A program made the position numbers and the translations under genes. A stretch of 64,000 nucleotides of DNA, from the NCBI GenBank assembly GCA_003971905.1, contig RSEE01000058.1:186001-250000 (forward strand). The letters are read 5' to 3'. Of this stretch, positions 51,460 to 61,629 are shown one piece after another; within the stretch, counting starts at the first letter, position 1, and each line of letters opens with the position of its first letter. The DNA is from Moniliella sp. 'wahieum' (taxonomy: Eukaryota > Basidiomycota > Moniliellomycetes > Moniliellales > Moniliellaceae). Below the pieces are notes generated by a model. It worked only from the letters and a program-made list of their open reading frames with translations. It ran no database searches and was not told the origin of the DNA.

Positions 51460-52453
51460 TGCGGAGGAAGACAAGGAGGAGGCGGTGGTGGTGGGAGGAG
51501 GAGGTAGAGGAGGGCGCGAATGGGCGGGTATCGCAACGTGCGGGTGCGGGTGCGGGTGCGGGTGCGGGTGCGGCTGGCTTGTGGGCGGCCTGGAGCCGGA
51601 ATATGAATCGCAGTGCTTGACCGTTTCAACCCCCCGATCCGGCAACTCCGGCTCCCGCTTCCGCCCTGCCACGCGCCACGTGACAGCCGCGCGTGCTCGG
51701 CTCGCGCCGTGCCGCCTGCATTACGCATTCACACGTCCCCCTGGCCCCCTCCGGCGCAGCCTGCAGCCTGTACCCCCCCGCCGACGTCATTAATCATTGC
51801 GCCACCGCTGATGCTCACCGCTCATGCACACCGCTCACGCACACCGCCCATCCGCCGCCGCCGCACCCTGCTGTTCCCGAAGACCGCCCTGGTGCCCTGG
51901 TGCGGGACGCTCGATGACAGCGCCGGCACACACACAGCCCGCGTGCGGGCCCACTTGCACCTCCTCTCCCATTTCACATCTCGCGTCGCACCCCGCATCA
52001 CATGATCGGTGCGTCAGCGGGTCCGCAGGCCGCATGCCACTCCTTCCCCGTTTCAAATTTGCCCGGCCTTGGAGCTTGAGCTTGAAATTGCTGGCTCCAT
52101 GCAGGTCACGTGACCGTCTCCGGATCCCGGACATTGCACCGATTGTCCACCGACATCACGTGGCCAGTCCAGTCCACTTGGCTGAGCTCAGCGGCTCAGT
52201 CAGGGGCAGGTTTGACACTTTCACTTCCCCCAGGGCGGAGTTGGCTGACTAGGGGGAGGCGCGCGCAATTCCGCCCGCCGCCGAAGATTTTTTCCTCGGC
52301 TCGGGGCCAGTCTTGCAGCTGCGGCTGCCTGGGCCGGCGGATCCTCCCCCGACGCTCCATCACACGCCAGCCAGCCCGCCAGGCGCCCTCGTCTTCGGTC
52401 GTCTTCGTCTCGTCCTCGACCTCGCCCCCCCCCTGCCATCGACACTGCCCACC
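51460..52453. promoter_or_regulatory. PEX11/eIF3f divergent promoter with E-boxes
   Basis: About 1 kb between divergent PEX11 and eIF3f. It holds three CACGTG E-boxes: 51677-51682, 52107-52112 (within the palindrome GTCACGTGAC, 52105-52114) and 52157-52162. Such sites bind bHLH factors in fungi, but which factor acts here is unknown. A GGGTGC hexamer repeat lies at 51538-51572. Confidence 0.6.
51538..51572. repeat. GGGTGC hexamer repeat
   Basis: About five to six tandem GGGTGC units in the PEX11 upstream region. Confidence 0.85.
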
Positions 52454-53516
52454 ATGTCGCTTGCCTCCTCCGCGCCCTGCCGCTCCAGCTCGCCACGCCC
52501 TCGGACTCAGCTGGCCTCTCCGGCCGCACGCCCGCGCGTGTGCGTGTCCACCCCGCCGCCCTCTTCTCCATCCTCGACCACCACCTCCGTCGGCCCGACT
52601 CGACCGAGGACCAGCAGGTGCCCGATTCGGTCATTGGTACGCTCCTGGGCACCCGTTCCGACGGGGAAGTGGATGTACTGTCGGCCTTTGCTGTCCCGCA
52701 CGCCGTTACCCCCGACCAGGTCTCGGTCGAGGTCGAGTACCACCGCCAAATGCTCGACTTGCACCTGCGCGCCCACCCTGCGGAACAGGTCGTCGGCTGG
52801 TACGCCACCGGTTCTGGCGCTACACTTTCCTCCAACTCGGCCCTGATTCACGACTTTTACAATCGCGAAACAGCTCCTTTTGATGCGGTCCACCTCACCC
52901 TCGACACGGACCTCAAGGACGCCAATCTCGCCGTCAAGGCTTGGGTCTCGTATGTATCGTATCCTTCCTTCTCTTCGCGCCATCCTCCCATCGCTTCTTC
53001 ATCGCTCATCCCATCGACCCTCGCTGGTCTTCTATTTTCCTGCCTACTGACACGTTGCTCAGCTCGCCGCTGTTTGGCCTGACCCACAAGGCGTCCTCGG
53101 CTGCGTTCAGCTCGGTGCCATTGACCTTGTCGTACGCGGCGTCGGAGCGGCCGGCATTCAACCTGCTGGCCAAGCGGACGCCCTCTCCGCTGTCGGACCT
53201 CAGTGCGCTGGCGGCATCCTTGACCGAGGTGCAGGAACAGTTGCGTCGCGTGCTTTCCTACGTTCAGGCCGTCGTCAAGGGCGACCAAGAGGGCGACCCG
53301 GTCGTGGGCCGGTTCATCCTCGATTCGATCGCAAAGGTCCCTGCCGGCTCGGCGTACAGTACTACCACCACCAACGACGAGGTGCCACCCACCTCGGCAA
53401 CTCACTTGGAGGAACTGTTCAACTCGCACTTGCAAGACGTGCTCATGGTCTCTTACTTGGCCAACTTGGTCCGTGGCCAGGCAGAGATCTCGTCGCGGCT
53501 CACGTTGCTGGCGTAG
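52454..53516 (+). CDS. EIF3F: Translation initiation factor eIF3f
   Basis: MPN-domain subunit of eIF3, cytosolic, without the metal-binding JAMM motif. After a start MSLASSAP at 52454 and an early frame break comes RVRVHPAALFSILDHHLRRP, then VIGTLLGTRSDGEVDVLSAF, VEVEYHRQMLDLHLRAHPAE and QVVGWYATGSGATLSSNSAL. Then HLTLDTDLKDANLAVKAWVS runs into intron 52950-53062 and resumes SPLFGLTHKASSAAFSSVPL. The C-terminal helices are SDLSALAASLTEVQEQLRRV and HLQDVLMVSYLANLVRGQAE. The stop TAG is at 53514-53516. About 315 residues, normal. Only the N-terminal 30 residues need frame repair, so this is one of the least damaged genes in the window. Confidence 0.95.
52950..53062 (+). other. 113-bp intron in eIF3f
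   Basis: It opens GTATGT and ends TGCTCAG. Splicing joins VKAWVS to SPLFGLTHK. Confidence 0.88.
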
Positions 53517-53875
53517 ACCCGATTCCCATCCCCACCCCACCCCCTTCCCTACCCTTCCCTACCCTAACCCACAACCCTTTCCCTCTCTCCATTTTGACCC
53601 TCCTGTACCACTACAGCACCTGCTCCCTGGGCGGATGCTCTTGTCTGCCCCTGCTATGGGGACCGAAAATCTACCTGCCTTGGCATGGAAACATGCAAGA
53701 AGCGAGAGCCAAGCCTAGGCTCCTAGTGAATCAAACGACACGTACAGAGACAAAGCCAAAGCGTGTGTAATAGGAGAGGAAAGAGCAGCCGGGGAGAGCG
53801 TGCAAGGTGCAAGGTGCAAGGTGCAAGCAGCTTAGCCCAACGTATGGGTATGTTTATGCCGCTGTGCGCTGGACG
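53517..53875. other. Convergent 3' region
   Basis: 3' flanks of eIF3f and SPF30. It contains the four-copy GTGCAAG array. No gene. Confidence 0.5.
53800..53827. repeat. GTGCAAG heptamer array, 4 copies
   Basis: Four perfect GTGCAAG units, period 7, in the SPF30 3' flank about 50 bases past its stop. Confidence 0.92.
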
Positions 53876-54646
53876 TCATTCCCCGTCCGGCCCCGACCAC
53901 ACCACCTTGGCATTAGGATCGTCCGGGGTACGGAACATCGAAGTACCCTTGGCCCCGGCGATCGCATACCCTTTCTTGGCGCCCTTGGTGGCAAAGCGCT
54001 GCCACGACGACTGCTTCTTCTCCGCTTCGATTTTTTTCGATTCAAATCGTTCCCGTTTCTTCTCGGACCGGCGCTTCCTCCTCGGCTTCTCGCTCGGCTC
54101 GGCCTCCTCTTCCTTGCGCTTCGACGGACGCACAATCTCTCCCACTACAGGCGTAGTCGACGCAGCGGGAAGCGCGGCGTTGTTGCTCTGCGGTGCCGCT
54201 GGAGGTGCCGATGCCGATGCCGGCGCACGCACATCCTCTTCCCCCACTTGCTCCGTATTGCCATACCCATCAAACACGACCGTGTACCGCGCCCCATTGA
54301 TCCCGTAATACGCGCAGGGTAGAAAAGCTTGTCCAAGGCGTACCGCGCCAACACCCCGCCTCTCCCACAGCGAACTTGGGCGCAGAAGAGGGGGAGCCTC
54401 CGACTCAGCCCCGCCCACGGACGATAAAGTGGATGCACTGGCTTCGGTAGCTGTCACATGTTCCCGCAGAATCTGAATGATGCTCTCCAAATCTTTCTTT
54501 AGGTCAAGAAGGTCTTCCCTGTCCGGGTCAATGGACAGTGCTTCCTCGACCATGGCGAGCTGCTGCTCCTGTTGCGCTAGCCTGGGCTAGTTAGCACCGG
54601 TCAGAGACAGAAGGAGGAGGACGTGGACGTACTGGGTGGCATCCAT
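53876..54646 (-). CDS. SPF30: Tudor splicing factor SPF30 (SMNDC1-like)
   Basis: Spliceosome assembly factor with one Tudor domain that binds symmetrically dimethylated Arg on Sm proteins. Exon 1 encodes only MDATQ. Intron 54582-54632 leads to LAQQEQQLAMVEEALSIDPD and REDLLDLKKDLESIIQILRE, the conserved N-terminal helix. The Tudor part reads VLARYALDKLFYPARI in one frame and NGARYTVVFDGYGNTEQV in another, because of a lost base near 54305. A low-complexity Ala/Pro/Ser region follows, then the basic helix KRKEEEAEPSEKPRRKRRSE. The C-terminal block KKQSSWQRFATKGAKKGYAI ends KGTSMFRTPDDPNAKVVWSG, diagnostic of the SPF30/SMNDC1 family. About 240 residues, normal. Confidence 0.93.
54582..54632 (-). 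other. 51-bp intron in SPF30
   Basis: It opens GTACGT, with a GCTAAC branch site 13 bases from the CCCAG acceptor. Splicing gives MDATQLAQQEQQLAM. Confidence 0.9.
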
Positions 54647-55807
54647 GGTAGGTACTGGACAGAGCACGGAGAGAAACAAGGACAGCAGAGATAACAAAAG
54701 TGACGCAGAAAGGAGGGGGTGCGCGTTGGGTACTTGCCGCAGGATCTAGACGGACGGAGTGGAGGGGGTCGGGCGGTGACGATGCTGGTGGTGGTGATGG
54801 TGGTGGTGATGCTGCTGGTGGTGGCGGGTGGCAATGGTGGGACGAGATGCAGATTGGGCTTACGTAACGCCCCTCCCCAGCAGCCACCCTCGATTCAAAT
54901 CATTGCGTGGGCCCCAAAGTGAAACTTGCAGTTGGAATCGCACTGGCTCGATCATCGATTAACGTTAACGTTCAACGAGAGCCAGCCATAAACCAGGCTA
55001 AGAGCCCACTTCTACAGCTCCAACAGCTCCACTTGACCCCTCCCCGCCCTCACCAGGGCTGGAGAGTATTGCCTTCACATGGCAGCAAGAATACAAGAAT
55101 TCATGGGGCGGGTTCCAACCGAGACGGTGCCCGACCTCGAACATCTCTCCTACACCTCACGGTATATTTGTACAGGCCGCGTCCCCCGGTCTACTCCACC
55201 CCAGCTTAGGAACAAGGGAATGATGATGGATGTGGATAAGGAAAGGAAGAATGGAAGGAGGGGTGTATCCCAACAAGGCGAAATCGGATGAGATGTATAT
55301 GGGATCACACCGTTCAGAGTTCAGATCATTCAGGTTCAGGGGAAATGGGAAAAAAAAAGGCGAGTACAAAACAGTAGACAACAAAAGCAGAACAGTTAAC
55401 CGAACCCACAGACATGGGAGAAGAGATGCTACCGAATCAAGGATTATACCCATCCATTGACAAGGGGTTTGTATTGGATTTCACATCAGCCTTGGCTGGT
55501 GTGCTTTCAAAAGGTCTCGCCAGTGGCTGCGAAATGGATTCATGGCGGATGAATATCAACCAACGCAGATGAGACGTTGCATGTGGCAGAGTAATAAGAT
55601 CAAGATGGTACGGTGTTCGAATTCAAGCTTCAAAGAGCCCGGTGGGGATGCAACCCTGAGACCCAACTTGCTTGTCAGTGACCAGCAGTTCTGGCGTATT
55701 AGTATCATGGGTAGATTCCACTTCGACAACTCACATGCACCGTCTACGATCCACGGTCCCCGGTACATGCGTGGGTCATGCCTCATGGGCCACACGAGTC
55801 CCAATGA
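54647..55807. other. 1.2-kb intergenic region
   Basis: SPF30 upstream region and 3' flank of the membrane-protein gene. No gene is recognised. It contains GTGGTGATG-type repeats at 54786-54830 and overlapping TTAACGTTAACG near 54958. Confidence 0.4.
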
Positions 55808-57481
55808 CTAGTCAGGTCGGTTGGGACTGCTTAGGGGACGCTGGGGGGAGGGAGGTTGGGACGAAGACTGCCACCGCTGCGGAGCGAGTAACTTGGACCA
55901 CCGCTTAAGATTTGCTTTGGAGCCAGTCTTACTCGTCCTGGCAATGTCGATGCTCGGGCAGGACCTTCTTTCTCCGGTGCATCTCTCCGCCTTCCGCTCC
56001 AACGACTGAACCACCAACGGAACTGACGAGCGATATTGTCGAGCCTTTGTGCGGTCGAAACCCGAGCCTCGATCCCCGATCCTCTTCCTCCGTACGCACC
56101 GTCGACGTCGAGGACGTGCGTCTTCGAAAGGGTCGACGCAGGTTGCCAAATCGTTGGGACCCCGTGCGAGGAAGACTAGTTCCTTGTCCGGCTTCATCCG
56201 CATGGAGAAGGGGCTTGTAGGAACTGGGAGGTGCCGTGTCGGCTGTAGACCGAGGTGGGACCGTTGCACGTGCTGGCTGGGACGCTTGAGGTACTTGAGG
56301 TGCTTGTGCTTGGGATGACAAGGGCGCACCAGACGAGGGAACGCTCCTCGTGCCATTTTCATTTGTTGGAAGAGTCCACATCATCGTTTTTGGATGGATG
56401 GGCAAGGTAGGAAAGGCGTCCACGTTGACCTGAGGTTGAAGTGGTGGGCCTGTTTGCTTCGTAGTAGAGGTCTGAGCCGCGGCTGGTTGTTCGGCTCCAC
56501 CGGCGGGGGAAGGGAGGCCTTGGGTCCTGTATCTTCCTCCTCCGTTCTGGACTTGTGGGGGACTCTGATGGCACAGTGAGGGAGTGGTACATCCACCGTA
56601 GTGCCAGTCGATGCAATGGGGTGGGTGGGAGCTGCATTCGGAGATAGGACGCGCGATTCGGAGGGGAGAGGCGTGGTGGACAAACTGCAAACTGACGCAG
56701 CAGGGGCGCGACGGACAACGGAGTGCAGTAGCAGGAGCAGGGTTAAGACCGCTTGACTGGTCGCGAGGTAAAACACCCAGTAGTGACCTACGTGCTGCGC
56801 CCCCACCAGCCCATGAAAGCGCGCCGCCTCGTACATCGTCACACCGTACGACCCAATTGCGCGGTAGAGGTGGGTAGCGTGTTGGCGCCAGCTGGCCGAG
56901 GCGGACCAGACGGACACCGCCCGCGCTTCGTACTGCTTCACGGCTTCAGCCGCGCTGTCGAGTAGCGGAAGTACTGCACTCGCAGGGAAAGGGGGATGTG
57001 CTGGATCACAAGTGCGCGTCCTTGCCACAGGTACGGGCGGGCATGGCGATGCAACGAGGAGGTCAGGCGTTGGAGGTGGTGCTTTGCGACGCAGCGCAGT
57101 GGCACGCTAGGGCGTAGTATGTGCCCGCATTGGCCCGGACCAAGTGGGCGGTACGGACCAGGGGTGGGGACGGGCGGAGGAGGGCACGAAGCGCGCGGGC
57201 GCTGCGCACCACGGTCGTAGGGACGGGGGCGGGGCGTAGGGCGGGGCGTAATAGGCTGATGGTGTGGATGGGCCGGCGGGGAGGGCCAGAAGAAGAGTGT
57301 CGGCGAGGAGGAGGAGGAAGAAGAGAAGGCGGGCTGCCAGGGCATCGGGGGGGACAAAGAGGCGGGCGAGGAGGGCGATTTTGGCGAGGTGAGTGCGACG
57401 GGGGCAGCGGGGGGGCGGCGGCAGGGGCGGCGGATGGAGGGCGAGGAGGGCAGAGGCGGCGGACAAGGCGATGGCGGTGGC

Positions 57482-57512
<31 letters not shown>

Positions 57513-57532
57513 AGGGAGGGGCGGGTGGGCAT
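55808..57532 (-). CDS. Unknown multi-pass membrane protein
   Basis: Not recognised. The start MPTRPSLTTATATATATA at 57532 contains Ala-Thr repeats from a GGTGGC hexamer run. Hydrophobic helices follow: AIALSAASALLALH, KIALLARLFVPPDALAARLL and FFLLLLADTLLLALPAG. A Pro-rich loop leads to PASAVLPLLDSAAEAVKQYE and ASWRQHATHLYRAIGSYGVT. Then MYEAARFHGLVGAQHVGHYW precedes a last strong helix VFYLATSQAVLTLLLLLHSV. The C-terminal part is a Ser/Pro/Arg-rich, probably cytosolic tail (SQPARATVPPRSTADTAPP, RFGNLRRPFRRRTSSTSTV). Several frame breaks occur, so the C-terminal end at 55808 is a guess. A membrane protein with about four helices and a basic disordered tail. The function is unknown. Confidence 0.6.
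57471..57513 (-). repeat. In-frame GGTGGC hexamer repeat
   Basis: About seven GGTGGC units on the plus strand. They encode alternating Ala and Thr at the N-terminus of the unknown membrane protein. Confidence 0.85.
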
Positions 57533-57978
57533 GGCGTGTGGGGATGGGGTTAAGGTGGGTGGATGGGCGGGAGAGGGGGCGGACAGCCGGGGACGGGAGC
57601 GAGGGCGGGTATTATGGTCCCATGGCGGTTAGGTTATGCTTGCTACGTATATAAAACAGCGTATATATCCCAGCCGCTGCGCGGGGCTCCGCCGCCGCAG
57701 CGGCTGTGGCACTCGCACTTGCGCTTGCAATTTCAGTGCGCTGCGAAGCGGAAGCAGCCGCGGGCGGAACCGCACCGGCGGCAGCGCGCCCGCCGGTCAC
57801 CGCGCCAGTGTGCGGGCTAACCCTACGAAAAAAAGCACCTGTGCGCTCGATTTTTTCGCGGGCGGTGCGGCAACCCTGCTGGCCAGCGCCGGTGCGGCGC
57901 CTGTGTGGCCGCCGCGGCCCAGCCTCCTGCCGACCACCACCTCCTCCCCTCCCCATCTCGTCCGTTGGCTGGCGCGCG
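57533..57978. promoter_or_regulatory. Divergent promoter, TATA box
   Basis: About 450 bases shared between the unknown membrane gene (leftward) and eRF3 (rightward). It holds TATATAAAA at 57648-57656 and TATATAT at 57661-57667, the clearest TATA-like elements in the window. Confidence 0.6.
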
Positions 57979-60199
57979 ATGAACCCCAACGCTCAGTCCT
58001 TCAACTTCAACCCCAACGCCGGCAGCTTTGTCCCGCCCGGCGCCGCGCCCCCCCGCGCCCAGGCAGGCCAGCCGGGCCAGGCCCAGCAGGTCCCGTCCTT
58101 CTACCAGCCCTACGGCGCTCCCTATGGCGCCTACCCGGCCCCTGTGCCCGGCCAGCCGCAGCCGCAGCAGCACCGCACCAGCAGCAGGCGTACTACAACT
58201 ACGGCTTTGCCCAGCCCGGTGCGCCCGCGGGCTTGCCCGCCAAGCCCCGTGCCCCCACCTCCTCTGCGGCAAGGACCGTGCTCCCGTAGCTTGAGCCTCG
58301 GCGGCAAGAAGGAGGACCGCAAGCCGGTCACCCTCAGCCTTGGATCCAAGGAGGACCGCAAGCCCGTCTCCCTTAGCTTGGGCGCCAAGGAGGCCCGCCA
58401 GCCCGTCACGCTCAGCCTCGGCACCAAGACTGCCGACAAGAAGCCCGCCGTGCTCAGCTTGGGCGCAATCAAAAAGGAGGAGGCTGCCAAGAAGGCGGCC
58501 GTGTCGGACCCCAAGGGACCCGTCTCGTCCCTCAAGGCCGAGGAAGGTGTGGTTGCAGGTGCCAGCGCGGAACAGACTGGCGCCGAGCCGAGTCCACTTC
58601 TTCCCCTGCCCCTGTTTCTGCCTCTGCCCCTGCCTCTACCCCGCGGCTGCTGCTGCTGCTGCTGCCCCGGCCACCCGCCACGCCCACCCACTCACGTCCC
58701 TCCTCCCCAAACCGAGCTCGCCCAAGCCCAAGGCGTCCGGGACGAGCAAGCAGCAGGCCAAGGTCGACCGTAAGATTGCCGCCAACGATGCGGACAAGAT
58801 CTTGGCCGAGACGAAGAAAATGACGGACGAGGAGACGCTGCGAGACTTGTTCGGCAGTCAGGTGGACACGATGAAGTCGCATTTGAACGTGGTGTTTATT
58901 GGCCATGTGGATGCAGGCAAGTCGACAATGGGCGGGCAACTGCTCTACTTGACGGGCATGGTGGACAAGCGTACGCTCGAAAAGTACGAGCGGGATGCCA
59001 AAGAGGCCGGGCGTGAGTCGTGGTACCTCTCCTGGGCGCTGGACTCGACGCCGCAAGAACGTGAGAAGGGTAAGACGGTGGAAGTGGGCCGCGCGTACTT
59101 TGAGACGGGCAAGCGGCGCTACACCATTCTCGATGCTCCGGGTCACAAGTCTTATGTGCCGAGTATGATTTCCGGTGCGGCCCAGGCCGATGTCGCCATC
59201 CTTGTCATCTCGGCCCGTCGTGGCGAGTTTGAAACCGGCTTTGAACGCGGTGGGCAGACGCGCGAGCATGCCATGCTGGTCAAGACAGCCGGTGTGCAAC
59301 GGTTGATTGTCGTGGTCAACAAGATGGACGATCCTACGGTCCAATGGTCCGAGGAACGCTTCAACGAGATCACCTCTAAACTCCGTCCTTTCCTCCGTGG
59401 TGCTGGCTTTGCCGGGAACGACGTGACGTTCATTCCCGTCTCGGCGTTCTCCGGACAGAACCTCAAGACCAAGGTGCCGGCTTCGGTCGCGCCTTGGGTC
59501 AAGGGTGAAGCCCTGCTGACGTACCTCGACAATCTCGAGCTAGGCGACCGCAAGATTGGCGAACCGATCAAGATGCCCATCAGTGAAAAGTACAATGACA
59601 TGGGCACAGTGATTGTGGGCAAGCTCGAGGCTGGCCGGGTCAAGGTGGGGACAAGTTGATGCTCATGCCCAACAAGACAAACGTTGAGGTTACGGGCATT
59701 GCGAACGAGCAGGAAGAGGAGGTGCCGGCGGCTGTGTCGGGGGACAATGTACGCATCAAGATCAAGGGCATTGATGCGGATGTATGTATCGGTAGGCTAT
59801 GTCTTGACCGACCCCAAGGCGCCAGTGCACGTCGTTCGTCGCTTTGAAGCTCAATTGGCATCTTGGAAACCAAGAACATCATTACCGCTGGTTACAGTGC
59901 CGTGATGCACGTGCACACCTTGTCGGAAGAAGTCACCCTGACCGCACTGCTGCACTACTACAATAAAGCCAATGGCAAAAAGTCCAAGAAACCGCCTTCG
60001 CACGCCAAAAAGGGAATGAAGGTCGTTGCGCTCCTTGAGGCTTCGGAACCCATCTCGATTGAAAGGTACAAGGATTACCCGCAACTCGGCCGTTTCACCC
60101 TTCGCGACGAGGGCCGCACCGTTGCCATTGGTAAGGTCACCAAGCCGTGCCGATACCGACGCCGACGACCTCAACATCGCTGCGCTCAGTACCAACTAA
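57979..60199 (+). CDS. SUP35: Translation release factor eRF3 (SUP35)
   Basis: GTPase that works with eRF1 in termination. The N-terminus MNPNAQSFNFNPNAGSFVPP contains overlapping PABP-binding PAM2-like motifs. It is followed by a Gln/Gly/Tyr/Pro-rich region (QQVPSFYQPYGAPYGAYPAP, AYYNYGFAQPG). Then come five repeats of PVTLSLGxKxDRK type and a charged linker. The GTPase core has FIGHVDAGKSTMGGQLLYL (G1), DSTPQEREKGKTVEVG (G2), LDAPGHKSYVPSMISGAAQA (G3), VVVNKMDDPTVQW (G4) and VSAFSGQN (G5). The beta-barrel domains follow with MPISEKYNDMGTVIVGKLEA, TDPKAPVHVVRRFEAQL, KNIITAGYSAVMHVHTLSEE and LGRFTLRDEGRTVAIGKVTK. The stop is at 60197-60199 after NIAALSTN. Missing bases near 59650, 59783 and 59863 break the last third. 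There is no intron. About 720 residues, normal. Confidence 0.95.
58283..58480 (+). repeat. Five-fold LSLG peptide repeat in eRF3
   Basis: Tandem degenerate units of about 36-45 bases that encode VxLSLGxK, preceding the eRF3 GTPase domain. DNA identity between units is moderate, so the repeat is held at the protein level. Confidence 0.8.
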
Positions 60200-61629
60200 A
60201 GAGTGGAGCTTGCAACTTGGAGCGTGGAGCTTCGCATTCGGAGCTTCGAGCTTGGACCTTGGACTTGTCGCTTGGTCCTCTTGTAAAATACGCAGTTGGG
60301 GTCAGTCTCTGCTGTTCCTACAGTAGCAGCGGGCGGACCTGATCCCCCCACATTCTTCCCCTCTGCGGCTATCTTCCCTCGAAATCTTTTCTCCCTCTCA
60401 TCTCCCCTTTGGCGGTCTCTATTGGTAGAATACACCATTTGTAGTATGATGGGTACGCCCCTCAGGCCTCAGGCCTCATCGGATTCTAGTGTGCTGGCTA
60501 GTCAGTGGGCTGGTCTGCATTCCACGCTCTCGCCTCCAGATGGTATAGCTAATCATCCTGGCCTTAAGGTGCTGTGGGTTAGGGGGTTAGGAGGTTGCCC
60601 CTTACGTGGTTTCGTTCGCAGGGGGGTTGACAGTTCACATCCCTGGCAGTGACTAAAATCAATGAACTGGACTGTACGTCGTCGGTGCTTCTCGTGCCGG
60701 AGCATTGTTCTTGCTACTGCCAGCAGCGCGTTGAAACGGGTAGGCTGATTGTAGAGTAGGGTCCCATGTAGGCCATGTGTGGAGCACATTCACAGGCAAG
60801 AACACATCCGCGCCGTCCGGTGTGCCCCCCCCCGCCCCTCATATCATGATGGTCTCAGAGCACTGTGCACGAGAGGGATGAAGGCAGGTGTAGACAGAGG
60901 GACGGGGGCAAGTGGGGTCCGGTTCCCCGGACACTAGCGACCGAGCGAATGGCCTGCCAAACAAATCGAATCGCCTTACTTCCGTCCCCAACGACAAGCC
61001 CGTGCGTGAGGGGAAACAAAATGGTGTTCTGTACAAGTCAACTCAGAGAGGGGACATCCGTGAGCAATTACCGCATCTGGGAGAACAACAGATAAAATCA
61101 TTGACCCATGCCGCTTCCTTCCTCTCCCCCATCAGGACAAGAGCTGCTACCGAAGAGGAGCCAAGGGCATCCATCTCAATCTACATTCTGAATTCATTGC
61201 ATTTGCATAACGCAATGACTGGGACAAGGAAACGCTGCACCTATATAGCCACTGGGGTTCTCTCCTCTGTGGTGGTGTGCTACTGATGTACTTGCGAGTT
61301 TGAACAAGGGCATGGCAGTGGCAGGTGATATTACATCACCATCACATGATGACATCAGCACGAGGCCACTGGGTGCATTTGAAAGTTGGAATGTTGATGA
61401 TCAGCGCTCAGCGTCCGCCATCGGTGGCGCCTCGGAGAAAAATCGCAGTCGCACTAACGGGTGAGCGGATAACGAGCGGATAAAAAAATTGCACGCGACG
61501 AAGCACTCTCTGAGCTTGCCTAGGTTGGCGAAGCAAATCTTATCGACCCTTCGCGCCGTTCATTTCCTCCTTTCCAACCCCCCACCAACCCCGTCTTTTT
61601 CGGCAGCTTCCGCGCTCACGCCTGGCGAC
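60200..61629. other. 1.4-kb intergenic region
   Basis: eRF3 3' flank and sideroflexin upstream region. No gene is recognised. Next to the eRF3 stop are imperfect GGAGCTT-type repeats (60203-60270). A CCTCAGG array lies at 60460-60480, and GAGCGGATAA occurs twice, 11 bases apart, at 61463-61485. Confidence 0.4.
60460..60480. repeat. CCTCAGG heptamer array
   Basis: Two exact CCTCAGG units plus CCTCATC, period 7. The unit is the odd palindrome CCT-C-AGG. Confidence 0.78.
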
